Shown: in pieces, positions 17,655 through 28,408 of the stretch
Layout: each line of letters begins with the position of its first letter
How positions within the stretch are numbered: position 1 is the stretch's first letter
DNA from: Chelativorans salis
Lineage (GTDB): Bacteria; Pseudomonadota; Alphaproteobacteria; Rhizobiales; Rhizobiaceae
Length of the DNA stretch: 64,000 bases
Assembly: GCF_025336525.1 (NCBI RefSeq)
Contig: NZ_JAOCZP010000001.1
Coordinates: forward strand, 496,001 to 560,000
Reading direction: 5' to 3'
Made by a program: the position numbers and the translations under genes
The notes under the pieces: model-generated
What the model saw: the letters and a program-made list of their open reading frames with translations, nothing else
What the model was told of the DNA's origin: nothing
Databases searched by the model: none

Positions 17655-18976
17655 TGCAAACGAACTTCACGCCCGAGCAGCTAGCCGAACCGCAGGTCGC
17701 CCATTCGGAGACGATCCTGCGCAAATGCGTGCATTGCGGCTTCTGCCTGGCCACCTGCCCGACCTATGTCGAACTCGGCAACGAGCTCGACAGCCCACGC
17801 GGACGCATCTACCTCATCAAGGAGATGCTGGAGAACGGGCGGCCGGCCGACCGCGAGACGGTGACGCATATCGACCGCTGCCTGTCATGCCTTTCCTGTG
17901 TGACGACCTGCCCCTCGGGCGTGAACTACATGCATCTCGTCGACCATGCGCGGGCGCATATCGAGAAGACTTATCGGCGCTCCCTCCTCGACCGGATGAC
18001 GCGGTCAGCGCTGGCGCGCGTGCTGCCCTATCCCGGCCGCTTCCGTTTCGCGCTGAAGCTCGCCAGGCTGGGGCGGCCCTTCGCACCGCTGATGCGTGCG
18101 CTGCCGGGACTGAGGCCGGTGGTGGCCATGCTGGCGTTGGCACCTGAGGCTCTGCCGCCGGCCTCCGCCGCGCCGGAAGCCCAGCCGGAGGGAAAGCGGC
18201 GAGGACGCGTGGCGCTGTTGGCAGGTTGCGCTCAATCCGTGCTGGACCCGGGCATTAATGCAGCGACCGTCCGGGTGCTTCACCGTCTTGGTATAGAGGT
18301 GGTGGCGCCCGAGGGAGAAGGCTGCTGCGGCGCCCTTGTCCACCATATGGGGCGCGAGGACGAGGCGCTCGATTTCGCGCGGAAGAACATCGACGCGTGG
18401 ACGCGCGTCATCGAGGACGGCGGGCTCGACGCTATCGTCATCACAGCATCGGGCTGTGGCACGACCATTAAGGACTATGGCCATATGCTGCGGCTCGACC
18501 CCGACTATGCAGAAAATGCGGCACGGGTCTCGGCCCTCACCAAGGACATCACCGAATATATGGCCGAGCTCGATCTGCCGGAGCCCGATATCCGGCCAGG
18601 GCTGGAGATCGCCTATCACTCCGCCTGCTCCATGCAGCACGGGCAGAAGATCACACGCCAGCCGAGGGCGCTGCTCACGCGGGCCGGCTTTATCGTCAGG
18701 GAGCCGCGCGAAGGGCATCTGTGCTGCGGCTCGGCCGGAACCTACAACATCCTCCAGCCCGAGATCGCCGGGCGCCTGCGCGACCGCAAGGTGAGGAATA
18801 TCGAGGCCACGGGCGCCGAGGCGGTCGCCACCGGAAACATCGGCTGCATCACGCAGATCGCCTCGGGCTCAAATCTGCCCGTGGTGCACACGGTAGAGCT
18901 TATCGACTGGGCCTATGGCGGGCCGAAGCCCGCGGGCATCCCCAAAGCAAGGCCGCTGACCGTCGCCGCGGAGTAG
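17654..18976 (+). CDS. glcF: Glycolate oxidase iron-sulfur subunit GlcF
   Basis: Fe-S subunit of glycolate oxidase. The 440-residue product has two 4Fe-4S motifs near the N-terminus (CVHCGFCLATCPTY and CLSCLSCVTTCPSG) and two CCG domains, with GEGCCGALVHHMGRE and GHLCCGSAGTYNILQPE, typical of GlcF. The start ATG overlaps the stop of the AT-rich gene by one base. The gene resumes the high-GC composition of glcD and glcE, which supports the view that the preceding gene was inserted. It is the last gene of the operon. Confidence 0.94.
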   Translation: MQTNFTPEQLAEPQVAHSETILRKCVHCGFCLATCPTYVELGNELDSPRGRIYLIKEMLENGRPADRETVTHIDRCLSCLSCVTTCPSGVNYMHLVDHARAHIEKTYRRSLLDRMTRSALARVLPYPGRFRFALKLARLGRPFAPLMRALPGLRPVVAMLALAPEALPPASAAPEAQPEGKRRGRVALLAGCAQSVLDPGINAATVRVLHRLGIEVVAPEGEGCCGALVHHMGREDEALDFARKNIDAWTRVIEDGGLDAIVITASGCGTTIKDYGHMLRLDPDYAENAARVSALTKDITEYMAELDLPEPDIRPGLEIAYHSACSMQHGQKITRQPRALLTRAGFIVREPREGHLCCGSAGTYNILQPEIAGRLRDRKVRNIEATGAEAVATGNIGCITQIASGSNLPVVHTVELIDWAYGGPKPAGIPKARPLTVAAE

Positions 18977-18988
18977 GCAAAAAAGGAA

Positions 18989-19018
18989 AAGGCGGCGCCT
19001 CCCTCAAGGCGCCGCCTT
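18989..19018 (-). terminator. Rho-independent terminator, mainly for the L,D-transpeptidase gene
   Basis: A perfect 12-base stem (18989-19000 with 19007-19018) and 6-base loop. Read on the minus strand it is followed by TTTTCCTTTTTT, the tract expected after a terminator, so it ends the transpeptidase transcript. On the plus strand the T tract is weak, but the hairpin may still help end the glc operon. Confidence 0.8.
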
Positions 19019-19068
19019 CCCCGACGTTCCGGCATGGTCCGGCCGGCCCGTCCCCCGTTTGATTAGAA

Positions 19069-19857
19069 TCAGATTACCACGACCTTTGCCCCTACGGGAA
19101 CACGCTCGTAGAGTTCAATCACATCTTCGTTGCGCATGCGGATGCAGCCCGACGATACGGCCTGGCCGATAGTCCATGGCGCGTTGGTGCCGTGGATGCG
19201 GTAGAGCGTGGAGCCGAGATAGAGCGCGCGCGCGCCCAGCGGGTTCCGCTCACCACCCTTCATGTGGACGGGCAGGATGCGGCCCTTCTTCTTCTCGCGC
19301 GCGATCATCTCGACCGGCGGGCGCCAATCGGGCCATTCGCGCTTCTGTGTGACCTTATGGGTGCCGGCCCAATCGAAGCCAGGCTTGCCGACACCGACGC
19401 CGTAGCGGCGCGCCTTTCCACCCTCCAAAACGTGATAGAGGAAGCGCTCATTGGTATCCACCACGAGGGTGCCGGGCTTGTGCGGCCCGTCATAAGCCAC
19501 TTCCTGCGGCAGGAACTTGGGATCGAGGTTGAGATCGGAAAGCGACCGTGGCTTCGGCGCTACGGCCGCCGTGCGCAGCTGCGATTCGGCACGCGGCGCT
19601 TGGCGCTGCGCATTTCTGTATTGCGCAATCGGCCGCCGCTCGGCGGGGCGCTCTACCGCGCGCCATTGCTCACGACGCGGCCGGACCTGCCGCTGTCGCG
19701 GGACGGGCGGTCTCTGGCGCAACTGCAACACCCAGGGGGCGGAAAGGTCCGGGCTGACGAGGACCGGCGGCGGCTCCACGTAGCGGTTCTGCGCCTGAGC
19801 GCCGAGGGGAAAAAGCAGCAAGATGATCGCGCCGGCTGCGCTTAAAAAGGATTTCAT
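19069..19857 (-). CDS. L,D-transpeptidase (YkuD domain), secreted
   Basis: Periplasmic peptidoglycan-remodelling enzyme that forms 3-3 cross-links or attaches proteins. The 262-residue product starts with a Sec signal (hydrophobic stretch to LGAQAQ, cleavage near residue 23), followed by an arginine/proline-rich linker (residues about 40-100) and a C-terminal YkuD domain with the catalytic motif IHGTNAPWTIGQAVSSGCIR. Conserved His and Cys are present. It stands alone between glcF and tag. A second, Tat-type YkuD protein lies at 37733-38521, with the same WP.WR/TPP pattern before the active site. Confidence 0.9.
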   Translation of the reverse strand: MKSFLSAAGAIILLLFPLGAQAQNRYVEPPPVLVSPDLSAPWVLQLRQRPPVPRQRQVRPRREQWRAVERPAERRPIAQYRNAQRQAPRAESQLRTAAVAPKPRSLSDLNLDPKFLPQEVAYDGPHKPGTLVVDTNERFLYHVLEGGKARRYGVGVGKPGFDWAGTHKVTQKREWPDWRPPVEMIAREKKKGRILPVHMKGGERNPLGARALYLGSTLYRIHGTNAPWTIGQAVSSGCIRMRNEDVIELYERVPVGAKVVVI

Positions 19858-20109
19858 GACTACACTCTCTATTGCTGGTCACTCGCACATTCAGACCTGG
19901 CGGCCACCGGCTCTGACGGGAACGGGCGGCTCCCGCAAAAAGCGGCATGACACGCCCCGTCTGTCAGGATGCTGCATCAGGCGGCTGAGCAAATGGTGAA
20001 TCGGGCTTCCTAAAATGCGATACTTTGGCAAAACCATCCGGTGTGGTTACCGCCGAGTTCAGAAGGTTGGTGAACGGCTTGTTAAAACCGGTGGTTGTGC
20101 TCTTAAGCA

Positions 20110-20763
20110 ATGGGAACCGACAGCATGAGCGAAGAAAGAACTGGCCTGATCGACGGGACGGACGGCAAGACGCGCTGCTTCTGGCACGCCAACCTGCCGG
20201 ACTATCTGGCCTATCACGACAACGAGTGGGGTCGTCCGGTGGCCGATGACAAACGCCTCTTCGAGAAACTGTGCCTGGAGGGGTTCCAGTCGGGCCTGTC
20301 GTGGCTGACGATCCTGCGCAAGCGGGAGAATTTCCGAGAAGCCTTTGCCGAGTTCGACTTTGAGCAGGTGGCGCGTTTTACCGAAGAGGATGTTGAGCGG
20401 CTTTTGGGCAATGCCGGCATCATCCGCCACGGCGGCAAGATCCGTTCCACCATCAACAACGCTCGCCGCGCTATCGAATTGTGTGAGCGGGAGGGCTCGC
20501 TGGCGCGCTATTTCTGGCGCCACGAGCCGGCGCTGGAAGAGCGGCCGGATAAGCTCGACTACGCGACGCTGGTGGCCAATCCCAAGACCGATATCTCGGC
20601 GCGCATTTCCAAAGATTTGAAGAAGATGGGCTGGACCTTCGTCGGACCGACAACCGTCTACGCCTTCATGCAGGCCATGGGGCTGGTCAACGACCATATC
20701 GAGGGGTGCGTGATGCGGGCGGAGGTGGAGGAAGAGCGGCAGGCTTTCCGGCGACCGGTTTAG
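20110..20763 (+). CDS. tag: DNA-3-methyladenine glycosylase I
   Basis: Removes 3-methyladenine from alkylated DNA at the start of base excision repair. The 217-residue product matches Tag: RCFWHANLPDYLAYHDNEWG near the N-terminus with the zinc cysteine and histidine, SGLSWLTILRKRENFREAF, and HIEGC near the C-terminus completing the zinc site. Two starts are possible (20110 and 20125) and neither has a strong ribosome site; the second fits the family better. It lies alone, convergent with the DMT exporter gene. The 252 bases upstream hold no other gene that I can see. Confidence 0.93.
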   Translation: MGTDSMSEERTGLIDGTDGKTRCFWHANLPDYLAYHDNEWGRPVADDKRLFEKLCLEGFQSGLSWLTILRKRENFREAFAEFDFEQVARFTEEDVERLLGNAGIIRHGGKIRSTINNARRAIELCEREGSLARYFWRHEPALEERPDKLDYATLVANPKTDISARISKDLKKMGWTFVGPTTVYAFMQAMGLVNDHIEGCVMRAEVEEERQAFRRPV

Positions 20764-20784
20764 GGGCTTTCGGCCTTGAGCCGA

Positions 20785-21744
20785 TCAGCTCTCCTGCGGA
20801 ACCGGCTCCACCACCAGCCGCTCGCGGTAGACGATGTAGAGGCCGGCTGCCACGGTGACGACGATACCGGCCGCGGCCAGCCCGTTCGGCAAATCGCGGA
20901 AGATGAGCCAGCCAATCAGCGTGGCGAAGGGTATCTCCAGATACTGGATCGGTGCCAGGGTGGCCGATGGCGCGAAGCGAAGCGACCACGTCATCAGGAG
21001 GTGCGAAAGCGTTCCCAGCACGCCGACTGCGATAAGCATCAGGACCTCGGTCCCGTTCGGGGTGACCATCCCGAGGCCCGGCAGTTCGCTGCCTGCCGTC
21101 ATCACGAAGAGAACGGCGAGGCCGACGGTGCCCATCAGGCCGCTGACGCCCTGGAGGACAACGGGATCCGCGTCTCGCGCGATCTGCCGGGTGACGAGGA
21201 TATAGAGCGAGAAGACCACGGCGACGACGAGCGGCAGGAGTGCCGGGGCGCCGATCACCGAAAAGCTCGGCTGGATGACCAGAAGCGTACCGATGAAACC
21301 GACCACGCAGGCGGCAAGACGGCGTGGCCCCACCTCCTCCTTCAGCACCATGCGGCCAAGCAGGAGGAGGATGAACGGCATGACATATGCAATGGCCACC
21401 GCCTCGGCCAGAGGTAGAAAGCGCAGCGAGGCGAACATCGCACCAAGGCCCAGGATCTGAAGGACAGTGCGAAGCGCCGTCAGCCACAGGACACGCGGTG
21501 TCAGGGCGAGACTGCGCCCGCCCCAACAGACAAGCGGCAGGATGAGGAGGGCCTGCACCGCAAAGCGGACGACCAGTACCTCGAGCAGCGGGATCGTCTC
21601 GCCCAGCAGCTTGAGCGTGGCGTCACTCAGGGGAGCAAACGCACAGAAGCCGACCATGAAGAAGATGCCGATGACAGGGCGGTCAGCGGGCATCACGCGT
21701 GGGTCATGCATCCGACCGTCCCGTCGCTTGACTCTCGAGGGCAT
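20785..21744 (-). CDS. EamA/DMT-family transporter
   Basis: Inner-membrane transporter of the drug/metabolite family with two EamA repeats. The 319-residue protein shows about ten hydrophobic segments, the first near residue 25 and the last near 295, and the internal duplication is visible as PLAEAVAIAYVMPFILLLLG and APSATLAPIQYLEIPFATLI. Substrate cannot be inferred. The start could be 21744 or the ATG at about 21711. The gene faces groES; its 5' end overlaps the -35 region of the groES promoter and lies only 20 bases from CIRCE. Confidence 0.85.
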   Translation of the reverse strand: MPSRVKRRDGRMHDPRVMPADRPVIGIFFMVGFCAFAPLSDATLKLLGETIPLLEVLVVRFAVQALLILPLVCWGGRSLALTPRVLWLTALRTVLQILGLGAMFASLRFLPLAEAVAIAYVMPFILLLLGRMVLKEEVGPRRLAACVVGFIGTLLVIQPSFSVIGAPALLPLVVAVVFSLYILVTRQIARDADPVVLQGVSGLMGTVGLAVLFVMTAGSELPGLGMVTPNGTEVLMLIAVGVLGTLSHLLMTWSLRFAPSATLAPIQYLEIPFATLIGWLIFRDLPNGLAAAGIVVTVAAGLYIVYRERLVVEPVPQES

Positions 21745-21756
21745 CCCGACTATTTG
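21727..21756 (+). promoter_or_regulatory. groESL promoter, RpoH-like
   Basis: CTTGAC (21727-21732), an 18-base spacer and TATTTG (21751-21756), with ACTATTTGCG around the -10, close to the alphaproteobacterial heat-shock sigma consensus (CTTGAC-N17/18-CYTATNTNNG). Transcription would start near 21763, right at the CIRCE element. The -35 hexamer lies inside the start region of the divergent DMT gene. Confidence 0.7.
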
Positions 21757-21763
21757 CGCCTTG

Positions 21764-21790
21764 TTAGCACTCTCTATCGGAGAGTGCTAA
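21764..21790. promoter_or_regulatory. CIRCE element (HrcA operator)
   Basis: A perfect TTAGCACTC-N9-GAGTGCTAA inverted repeat, the classical HrcA binding site, 62 bases before the groES ATG. It predicts that groESL is repressed by HrcA and induced on heat or protein misfolding, on top of the RpoH-like promoter. Confidence 0.97.
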
Positions 21791-21852
21791 CGGCTCCGCC
21801 CTTCCGGACGGAGAAGAAACCTATTTCATCGTCGTAATCAAGGGTTCAGAAC

Positions 21853-22149
21853 ATGGCCAAGACGAATTTTCGCCCGCTTCATGACCGTGTGGTCGTTCGC
21901 CGGGTCGAATCCGAGGAGAAGACGGCCGGCGGGATCATCATTCCCGACACCGCCAAGGAGAAGCCGCAGGAAGGCGAGATCATCGCCGTCGGCAACGGTG
22001 CTCGCGACGAGACCGGCAAGGTCGTACCGCTGGATGTGAAGGAGGGCGACCGCGTTCTCTTCGGCAAGTGGTCCGGCACGGAAGTCAAGCTCAACGGTGA
22101 AGATCTCCTGATCATGAAGGAGTCCGACATCATGGGCGTGATCGCCTGA
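21853..22149 (+). CDS. groES: Co-chaperonin GroES
   Basis: Heptameric lid of the GroEL chaperonin. The 98-residue protein has the standard [12 protein letters not shown] opening, the mobile loop around [17 protein letters not shown], and a C-terminal [16 protein letters not shown] segment. Start ATG 21853 follows AAGGGTT. It lies 62 bases ahead of groEL and is expressed from the RpoH/CIRCE-controlled promoter. No deviations are visible. Confidence 0.98.
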   Translation: MAKTNFRPLHDRVVVRRVESEEKTAGGIIIPDTAKEKPQEGEIIAVGNGARDETGKVVPLDVKEGDRVLFGKWSGTEVKLNGEDLLIMKESDIMGVIA

Positions 22150-22205
22150 ACCACCGCTATCGAAACGAAATAGTAACAGGGCTGCTTCGCACGCCCAGGA
22201 GCTAG

Positions 22206-23852
<1,647 letters not shown>

Positions 23853-23880
23853 GGAAGCCTCCCCCATCATCGACTACCGG

Positions 23881-23903
23881 AAGGGCGCCCTCGCGGCGCC
23901 CTT
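23881..23903 (+). terminator. Rho-independent terminator of groESL
   Basis: A 9-base perfect stem AAGGGCGCC/GGCGCCCTT with a 5-base loop, 28 bases after the groEL stop, followed by the T-rich TCTCGTTT. It should end the groESL transcript before fumC. Confidence 0.75.
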
Positions 23904-24003
23904 TCTCGTTTGCGCGTTTCTCCCTCGCGGGCGCCATTGCAATGAGCCAGCGTTCCGGGCATTACATGCGCGCCGGAGCCCCCGCAAATGATGGAGTGAA
24001 CCC

Positions 24004-25395
24004 ATGCCGAAGACGCGCACTGAAACCGATACGTTCGGCCCGATTGAGGTGCCCGACGACCGCTATTGGGGGGCGCAGGCGGAGCGCTCGCGCGGCAACT
24101 TCAGGATCGGTTGGGAAAAGCAGCCCCTACCCATCGTGCGCGCGCTCGGAATCGTCAAGCGTGCGGCGGCGGAAGCGAATGTGGAGCTCGGCCGGCTCGA
24201 CCCTGCGCTCGGCAAGGCGATCACCGACGCTTCGCAGGAGGTGATCGACGGCAAGCTCGACGAGCATTTCCCGCTGGTCGTCTGGCAGACGGGCTCCGGA
24301 ACCCAGTCGAACATGAATGCCAACGAGGTGATCTCCAACCGGGCGATCGAGATGCTGGGCGGCGAGAAGGGCTCGAAGAAACCGGTCCACCCCAACGACC
24401 ACGTCAATATGAGCCAGTCGTCCAACGACACCTACCCGACCGCCATGCACATCGCCTGCGCGGAGGAAATCTCGCACCGGCTCCTGCCGGCGCTTAAAAA
24501 GCTCCACGATGCGCTCGACGCCAAGGCGAAGGCCTGGGCGGACATCATCAAGATCGGCCGTACGCATACGCAGGACGCCACACCGCTCACCCTCGGCCAG
24601 GAGTTCTCGGGCTATGCAAAGCAGGTGGAAAACGGCATCGCCCGCATCGAAAGCACCCTGCCCGGCCTGATGCAGCTCGCCCAGGGCGGCACGGCTGTCG
24701 GCACCGGACTCAACGCGCCGGTGGGCTTCGCCGAGAAGGTGGCCGAGCGGATCGCCGCCATCACCGGCCTCGCGTTTACCACCGCGCCCAACAAATTCGA
24801 GGCGCTGGCCGCCCACGACGCCATGGTCTTCTCCCATGGCGCCATCAACACGGTCGCCGCCTCGCTCTTCAAGATAGCCAACGACATCCGCTTCCTCGGC
24901 TCCGGGCCGCGCTCCGGCCTCGGCGAGCTGGCGCTGCCGGAAAACGAGCCCGGCTCGTCGATCATGCCCGGCAAGGTGAACCCGACCCAGGCGGAGGCGC
25001 TGACCCAGGTCTGCGTGCAGGTCTTCGGCAACCACGCCGCACTCACCTTCGCCGGCAGCCAGGGTCATTTCGAGCTCAACGTCTACAACCCGGTCATGGC
25101 CTACAACTTCCTGCAGTCGGTACGGCTGATGGCCGACGCGGCAGTCTCCTTCACCGACAACTGCGTCGTCGGCATCGAGCCGCGCGAGGACAACATCAAG
25201 GCCGGGCTCGAGCGCTCGCTGATGCTCGTCACCGCGCTGGCGCCGGCCATCGGCTACGACAACGCGGCAAAGATCGCCAAGACGGCGCACAAGAACGGAA
25301 CGACGCTGCGCGAGGAGGCGCTGAAGAGCGGCCTGGTCTCTGAGGAGGACTACGACAGGCTCGTGCGGCCGGAGAAGATGATCGCGCCGGCCTAA
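24004..25395 (+). CDS. fumC: Fumarate hydratase class II
   Basis: Interconverts fumarate and malate in the citric-acid cycle. The 463-residue product has the class II fumarase signature [13 protein letters not shown] and the conserved [28 protein letters not shown] and [15 protein letters not shown] blocks. Start ATG 24004 follows GGAG. It is oxygen-stable and iron-free, unlike the class I enzymes. The gene stands alone between groEL and the convergent AraC regulator. Confidence 0.97.
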   Translation: MPKTRTETDTFGPIEVPDDRYWGAQAERSRGNFRIGWEKQPLPIVRALGIVKRAAAEANVELGRLDPALGKAITDASQEVIDGKLDEHFPLVVWQTGSGTQSNMNANEVISNRAIEMLGGEKGSKKPVHPNDHVNMSQSSNDTYPTAMHIACAEEISHRLLPALKKLHDALDAKAKAWADIIKIGRTHTQDATPLTLGQEFSGYAKQVENGIARIESTLPGLMQLAQGGTAVGTGLNAPVGFAEKVAERIAAITGLAFTTAPNKFEALAAHDAMVFSHGAINTVAASLFKIANDIRFLGSGPRSGLGELALPENEPGSSIMPGKVNPTQAEALTQVCVQVFGNHAALTFAGSQGHFELNVYNPVMAYNFLQSVRLMADAAVSFTDNCVVGIEPREDNIKAGLERSLMLVTALAPAIGYDNAAKIAKTAHKNGTTLREEALKSGLVSEEDYDRLVRPEKMIAPA

Positions 25396-25412
25396 GCCGG
25401 GGCACCGGCGGG

Positions 25413-26411
25413 CTATGTGCGCGGAGCCGCGGCCGGCAGGAAAGCCAGCGCGCGCACGTCTGACGGGGTAAGGCCGTACCGCCGGCGGAAGGCCCGGTTG
25501 AAGTACGACAGGTCGCCGAAACCGACATCGAATGCGATGTCGGCGATGCGGCGGGGGTGGTGCCGCGGACTGACGAGAAGGCGGTGAGCACGGGCAAGGC
25601 GCCGGGCGAGGACAAAGCTGGAGAAGGTCATCCCCTCATCCTCGAACAGCGCCTGCACATAGCGCGGGCTGATGCCATGCCGCGCGGCGACCGTGGAAAC
25701 CGAGAGGTCCGGCTCCTCGATATGCCTGTCGATATCGGCCTTCATCGCCGAACGGCGTGCGGCGCGGACGCCGCCGCTTGCAGCGATGGCGGCACCTTCG
25801 CGGGAAACGCCGAGCGCTGCGGCGACGAGGTCACGAATGTGCGAGGCTGCCATCTCACGAAGGACCGGTGAGCGTAGGGAGGGACCTGCCCTCAACATAT
25901 CGACGTAGCCAAGAATGAGCTGCAGAGCCTCATTGTCGCGCCGGATCGGGCGCATGAGAGCGTCGTTGAGATCGGGAACGAGCGGCGCAAGCCTGCTTCG
26001 TGCGATCTGGATGCACACGCAACGGGCGGACGAAGCGCAGGTGACGGAAGCCACCTCCGCATCGGAGACCAGCGCCGCCTCGCCCGGATGCAGCGGCGCC
26101 TCTTTATTGCGATGCTCTATCGCCCATTCGCCATCGGTGCAGATGTGCAAGGAAATGTCGTCGGCTCCGTCCTCCAGGAGGGCCCGTGACCGCATCATGC
26201 ACAAACCGGATTTGGACGCGAATGTGATCCGAACGTCCGGCAGGAACCAGGTCTCCACCCGCGAATGAAAAGACTGTTCCGAAATCAGTTTGAGATCGAG
26301 GCCGAGAACCGCGCGCCCCATCAAGTCGCGCCACCTCTCCAGCCCCTTCGGACTGAGGATATCGTCACGCGTATAGCAAAATGCAGCGACTTCCGGTGCG
26401 TCCGTGCTCAT
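25413..26411 (-). CDS. AraC-family transcriptional regulator
   Basis: A 332-residue regulator with an N-terminal AraC-binding-type sensor (residues about 1-215) and a C-terminal double helix-turn-helix: LSVSTVAARHGISPRYVQAL, then RRIADIAFDVGFGDLSYFNR, then FRRRYGLTPSDVR. It resembles the AraC_binding_2 (FeaR/OruR-like) type. It is divergent from the methyltransferase-DUF1326-DUF2182 operon across a 349-base gap containing a hairpin, so it is the natural candidate regulator of that operon. The effector is unknown. Confidence 0.88.
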   Translation of the reverse strand: MSTDAPEVAAFCYTRDDILSPKGLERWRDLMGRAVLGLDLKLISEQSFHSRVETWFLPDVRITFASKSGLCMMRSRALLEDGADDISLHICTDGEWAIEHRNKEAPLHPGEAALVSDAEVASVTCASSARCVCIQIARSRLAPLVPDLNDALMRPIRRDNEALQLILGYVDMLRAGPSLRSPVLREMAASHIRDLVAAALGVSREGAAIAASGGVRAARRSAMKADIDRHIEEPDLSVSTVAARHGISPRYVQALFEDEGMTFSSFVLARRLARAHRLLVSPRHHPRRIADIAFDVGFGDLSYFNRAFRRRYGLTPSDVRALAFLPAAAPRT

Positions 26412-26760
26412 CGGGCACCTCCCCGGCCCGCAAGCCCTCGCTTCTCTACTGGATGGTGTTGGCGAGCCGCAAAGTTGTCAAGCATTCGCTTTTGGCTTGG
26501 TCGGTGCGCTTCTGTCCAAGTCTTCGAAGAAGTGCCGGGCTAAGAAGTAACCGGCTGTCTCGCTACGCAAGCGACAGCCGGGAACGTGGGACGTTCAAAT
26601 TCCGGTCAGAACGGAAACCGAGCCGTCCTCCGCCAGAAGAAGGATGCAGGCTGACTTATTGGGGAATTCCTACCGGAGTCTGCAGGGTTTATCGCACTGC
26701 GGACAGAAGACGACACTTAAGCGGGTCCGCCCTCCGTTCAAACGTTCGTGGAGATGCGAC
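26412..26760. other. Divergent regulatory gap with a hairpin
   Basis: No gene is seen. The main structure is an inverted repeat CCGGCTGTC (26551-26559) / GACAGCCGG (26573-26581) with a 13-base loop, about 180 bases before the methyltransferase start. There is no T tract after it, so it is more likely an operator or a leader structure than a terminator. Confidence 0.5.
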
Positions 26761-27648
26761 ATGAGCACCGCACAGAGCCAACTCCTCCAGCCGGAGCTCG
26801 TCAAGACCGAGTACATCGACTTCTGGAACGACATCCTCGTTCCGAAATTCCTCCGCTGGAAGCATATCATCGTCGACGGCCTGACACTGCACAGCGCCCA
26901 GGTGTTCCCCAAGCTCGAGGTCGCAGAAGGCGATCGGGTGGTCGATGCCGGCTGCGGCTTCGGCGATACCGCGATCCTGCTCGCCAAGCGCGTCGGCCCC
27001 ACCGGCCATGTGCTCGGCCTCGACTGTTGCGAGACCTTCCTCGACTACGGCCGCAAGGATGCCAAAGCGGAAGGCATCGGCAATGTCACACTCATCGAAG
27101 CAGACGTGCAGACCTACCCCTTCGAGCCGGTGCACGATTTCTGCTTCTCGCGCTTCGGCACCCAGTTCTTCGAAAACCCGGTGGCGGGCCTGCGCAACAT
27201 GCGCAAGAGCCTCAAGCCCGGCGGCATCATGACCATGATCGTGTGGCGCGACCTGGCCGAGAACCCCTGGCTCGCGATCCCCAAGGAGGTGGTGCTGCGT
27301 TATCTGCCGCCGCCCGGCGACGATGCGCGCACGTGCGGCCCCGGCCCGTTTTCCATGGCCGACACCGAAGTGGTCACCAAGCAGCTCGAGATCGCCGGCT
27401 ACACCGACATCTCCTTCGAGCGCATCGATGCAGAGGTGCTCGTCGGCCGGGATGCCGAGGAGGCGATCGCACTGCAGATGGAACTCGGTCCGGCCGGCGA
27501 GATCTGTCGCGAGGCAGGCGAGGAGACCGAGCGGCGGCGTGGCGAGATCACAGCGGCGCTGAAAGCCGCGCTGGCTCCTTTCCAGAAGCCCAACGGCATC
27601 ATGATGCAATCGAGCTCCTGGATGGTGACGGCGAGGAATCCGGGCTGA
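26761..27648 (+). CDS. Class I SAM-dependent methyltransferase
   Basis: A 295-residue methyltransferase with motif I VVDAGCGFGDTAILLAKRV (residues about 60-78), the acidic loop LGLDCCE, and a post-motif SLKPGGIMTMIVWRD. The arrangement is that of the ubiE/Methyltransf_25 type, acting on small molecules. I take the ATG at 26761, preceded by GGAGATGCGAC; longer frames start in the regulatory gap and are unlikely. It is the first gene of a four-gene run with two DUF1326 proteins and a DUF2182 protein; the substrate is unknown but likely linked to whatever that module handles. Confidence 0.88.
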   Translation: MSTAQSQLLQPELVKTEYIDFWNDILVPKFLRWKHIIVDGLTLHSAQVFPKLEVAEGDRVVDAGCGFGDTAILLAKRVGPTGHVLGLDCCETFLDYGRKDAKAEGIGNVTLIEADVQTYPFEPVHDFCFSRFGTQFFENPVAGLRNMRKSLKPGGIMTMIVWRDLAENPWLAIPKEVVLRYLPPPGDDARTCGPGPFSMADTEVVTKQLEIAGYTDISFERIDAEVLVGRDAEEAIALQMELGPAGEICREAGEETERRRGEITAALKAALAPFQKPNGIMMQSSSWMVTARNPG

Positions 27649-27708
27649 TCCCAACCGAACGGGGCGGCGTCTGCCGCGGTTCCCGATGTCGAGCTTGGAG
27701 GGAAGATC

Positions 27709-28347
27709 ATGATAGACTGGAATATCGAAGCCAGCACGTTCGGCAACTGCAATTGCGACTATTGCTGTCCCTGCCAATTCGAGCTGCGCCCCACCCACGG
27801 CGATTGCAAGGGCGTGGAAGTCGGCCGCATCGAGCGGGGTCATTTCGGTGATGTCACTCTCGACGGTCTCCACTGGGCGTTGCTCTTCGCCTGGCCGGGC
27901 GCCATCTTCGAGGGCAACGGCACGATGCAGGCGATCGTCGACGAGCGTGCGGACGACAAGCAGCGTGAGGCGCTGCTCACCGTACTCCACGGGGGCGAGA
28001 CCGAGGAAGCCAGGACCCACTGGTGGGTCTTCCACGCCATGTCCAGCACCGTCCACGAGCCGATCTTCAAGCCGATCCAGTTCGAGGTGGACTACGAAAA
28101 GCGCACGGCGCGGGCTGCGATCCCCGGCATTCTGGAAACGAGCGGACGGCCGATCGTCAGCCCGGCAACCGGTGAAGAGCACCGGGTGCGCATCGACATC
28201 CCCGGCGGCATCGAGTTCGAGATTGCCGAGATCGGCAGCGCCTCGACGACGGCGAGCGGACCGATCGTACTCGACCTGAAGGACAGCTACGGCCAGTTCA
28301 ACATGCTCCACCATACGGGCAAGGGGGTGGTCCGGAGCCGGAGCTGA
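27709..28347 (+). CDS. DUF1326 cysteine-rich protein, first copy
   Basis: A 212-residue DUF1326 protein. Its N-terminus holds the family cysteine cluster FGNCNCDYCCPCQFELRPTH followed by GDC, six cysteines in about 21 residues, which suggests metal binding. The rest is a soluble beta-rich domain with WALLFAWPGAIFEGNG and a C-terminal LHHTGKGV. No signal peptide or membrane segment is visible, so it is cytoplasmic or faces the partner membrane protein. A strong GGAGGG ribosome site precedes ATG 27709. DUF1326 and DUF2182 genes are often neighbours; no biochemical role is established that I can cite. Confidence 0.88.
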   Translation: MIDWNIEASTFGNCNCDYCCPCQFELRPTHGDCKGVEVGRIERGHFGDVTLDGLHWALLFAWPGAIFEGNGTMQAIVDERADDKQREALLTVLHGGETEEARTHWWVFHAMSSTVHEPIFKPIQFEVDYEKRTARAAIPGILETSGRPIVSPATGEEHRVRIDIPGGIEFEIAEIGSASTTASGPIVLDLKDSYGQFNMLHHTGKGVVRSRS

Positions 28348-28408
28348 GCGGGGCCCACACACTCCGGAGCAACCGGAGCCGGGTTCTTTTGATCCAAGAG
28401 GAGGTAGT

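Noticed and set aside
24127..25290. A 387-codon minus-strand frame opposite fumC
   Set aside because: Shadow of fumC; no domain and no ribosome site.
26689..28362. A 557-codon minus-strand frame opposite the methyltransferase and first DUF1326 gene
   Set aside because: It crosses two supported genes and a gap; no recognisable protein sequence.
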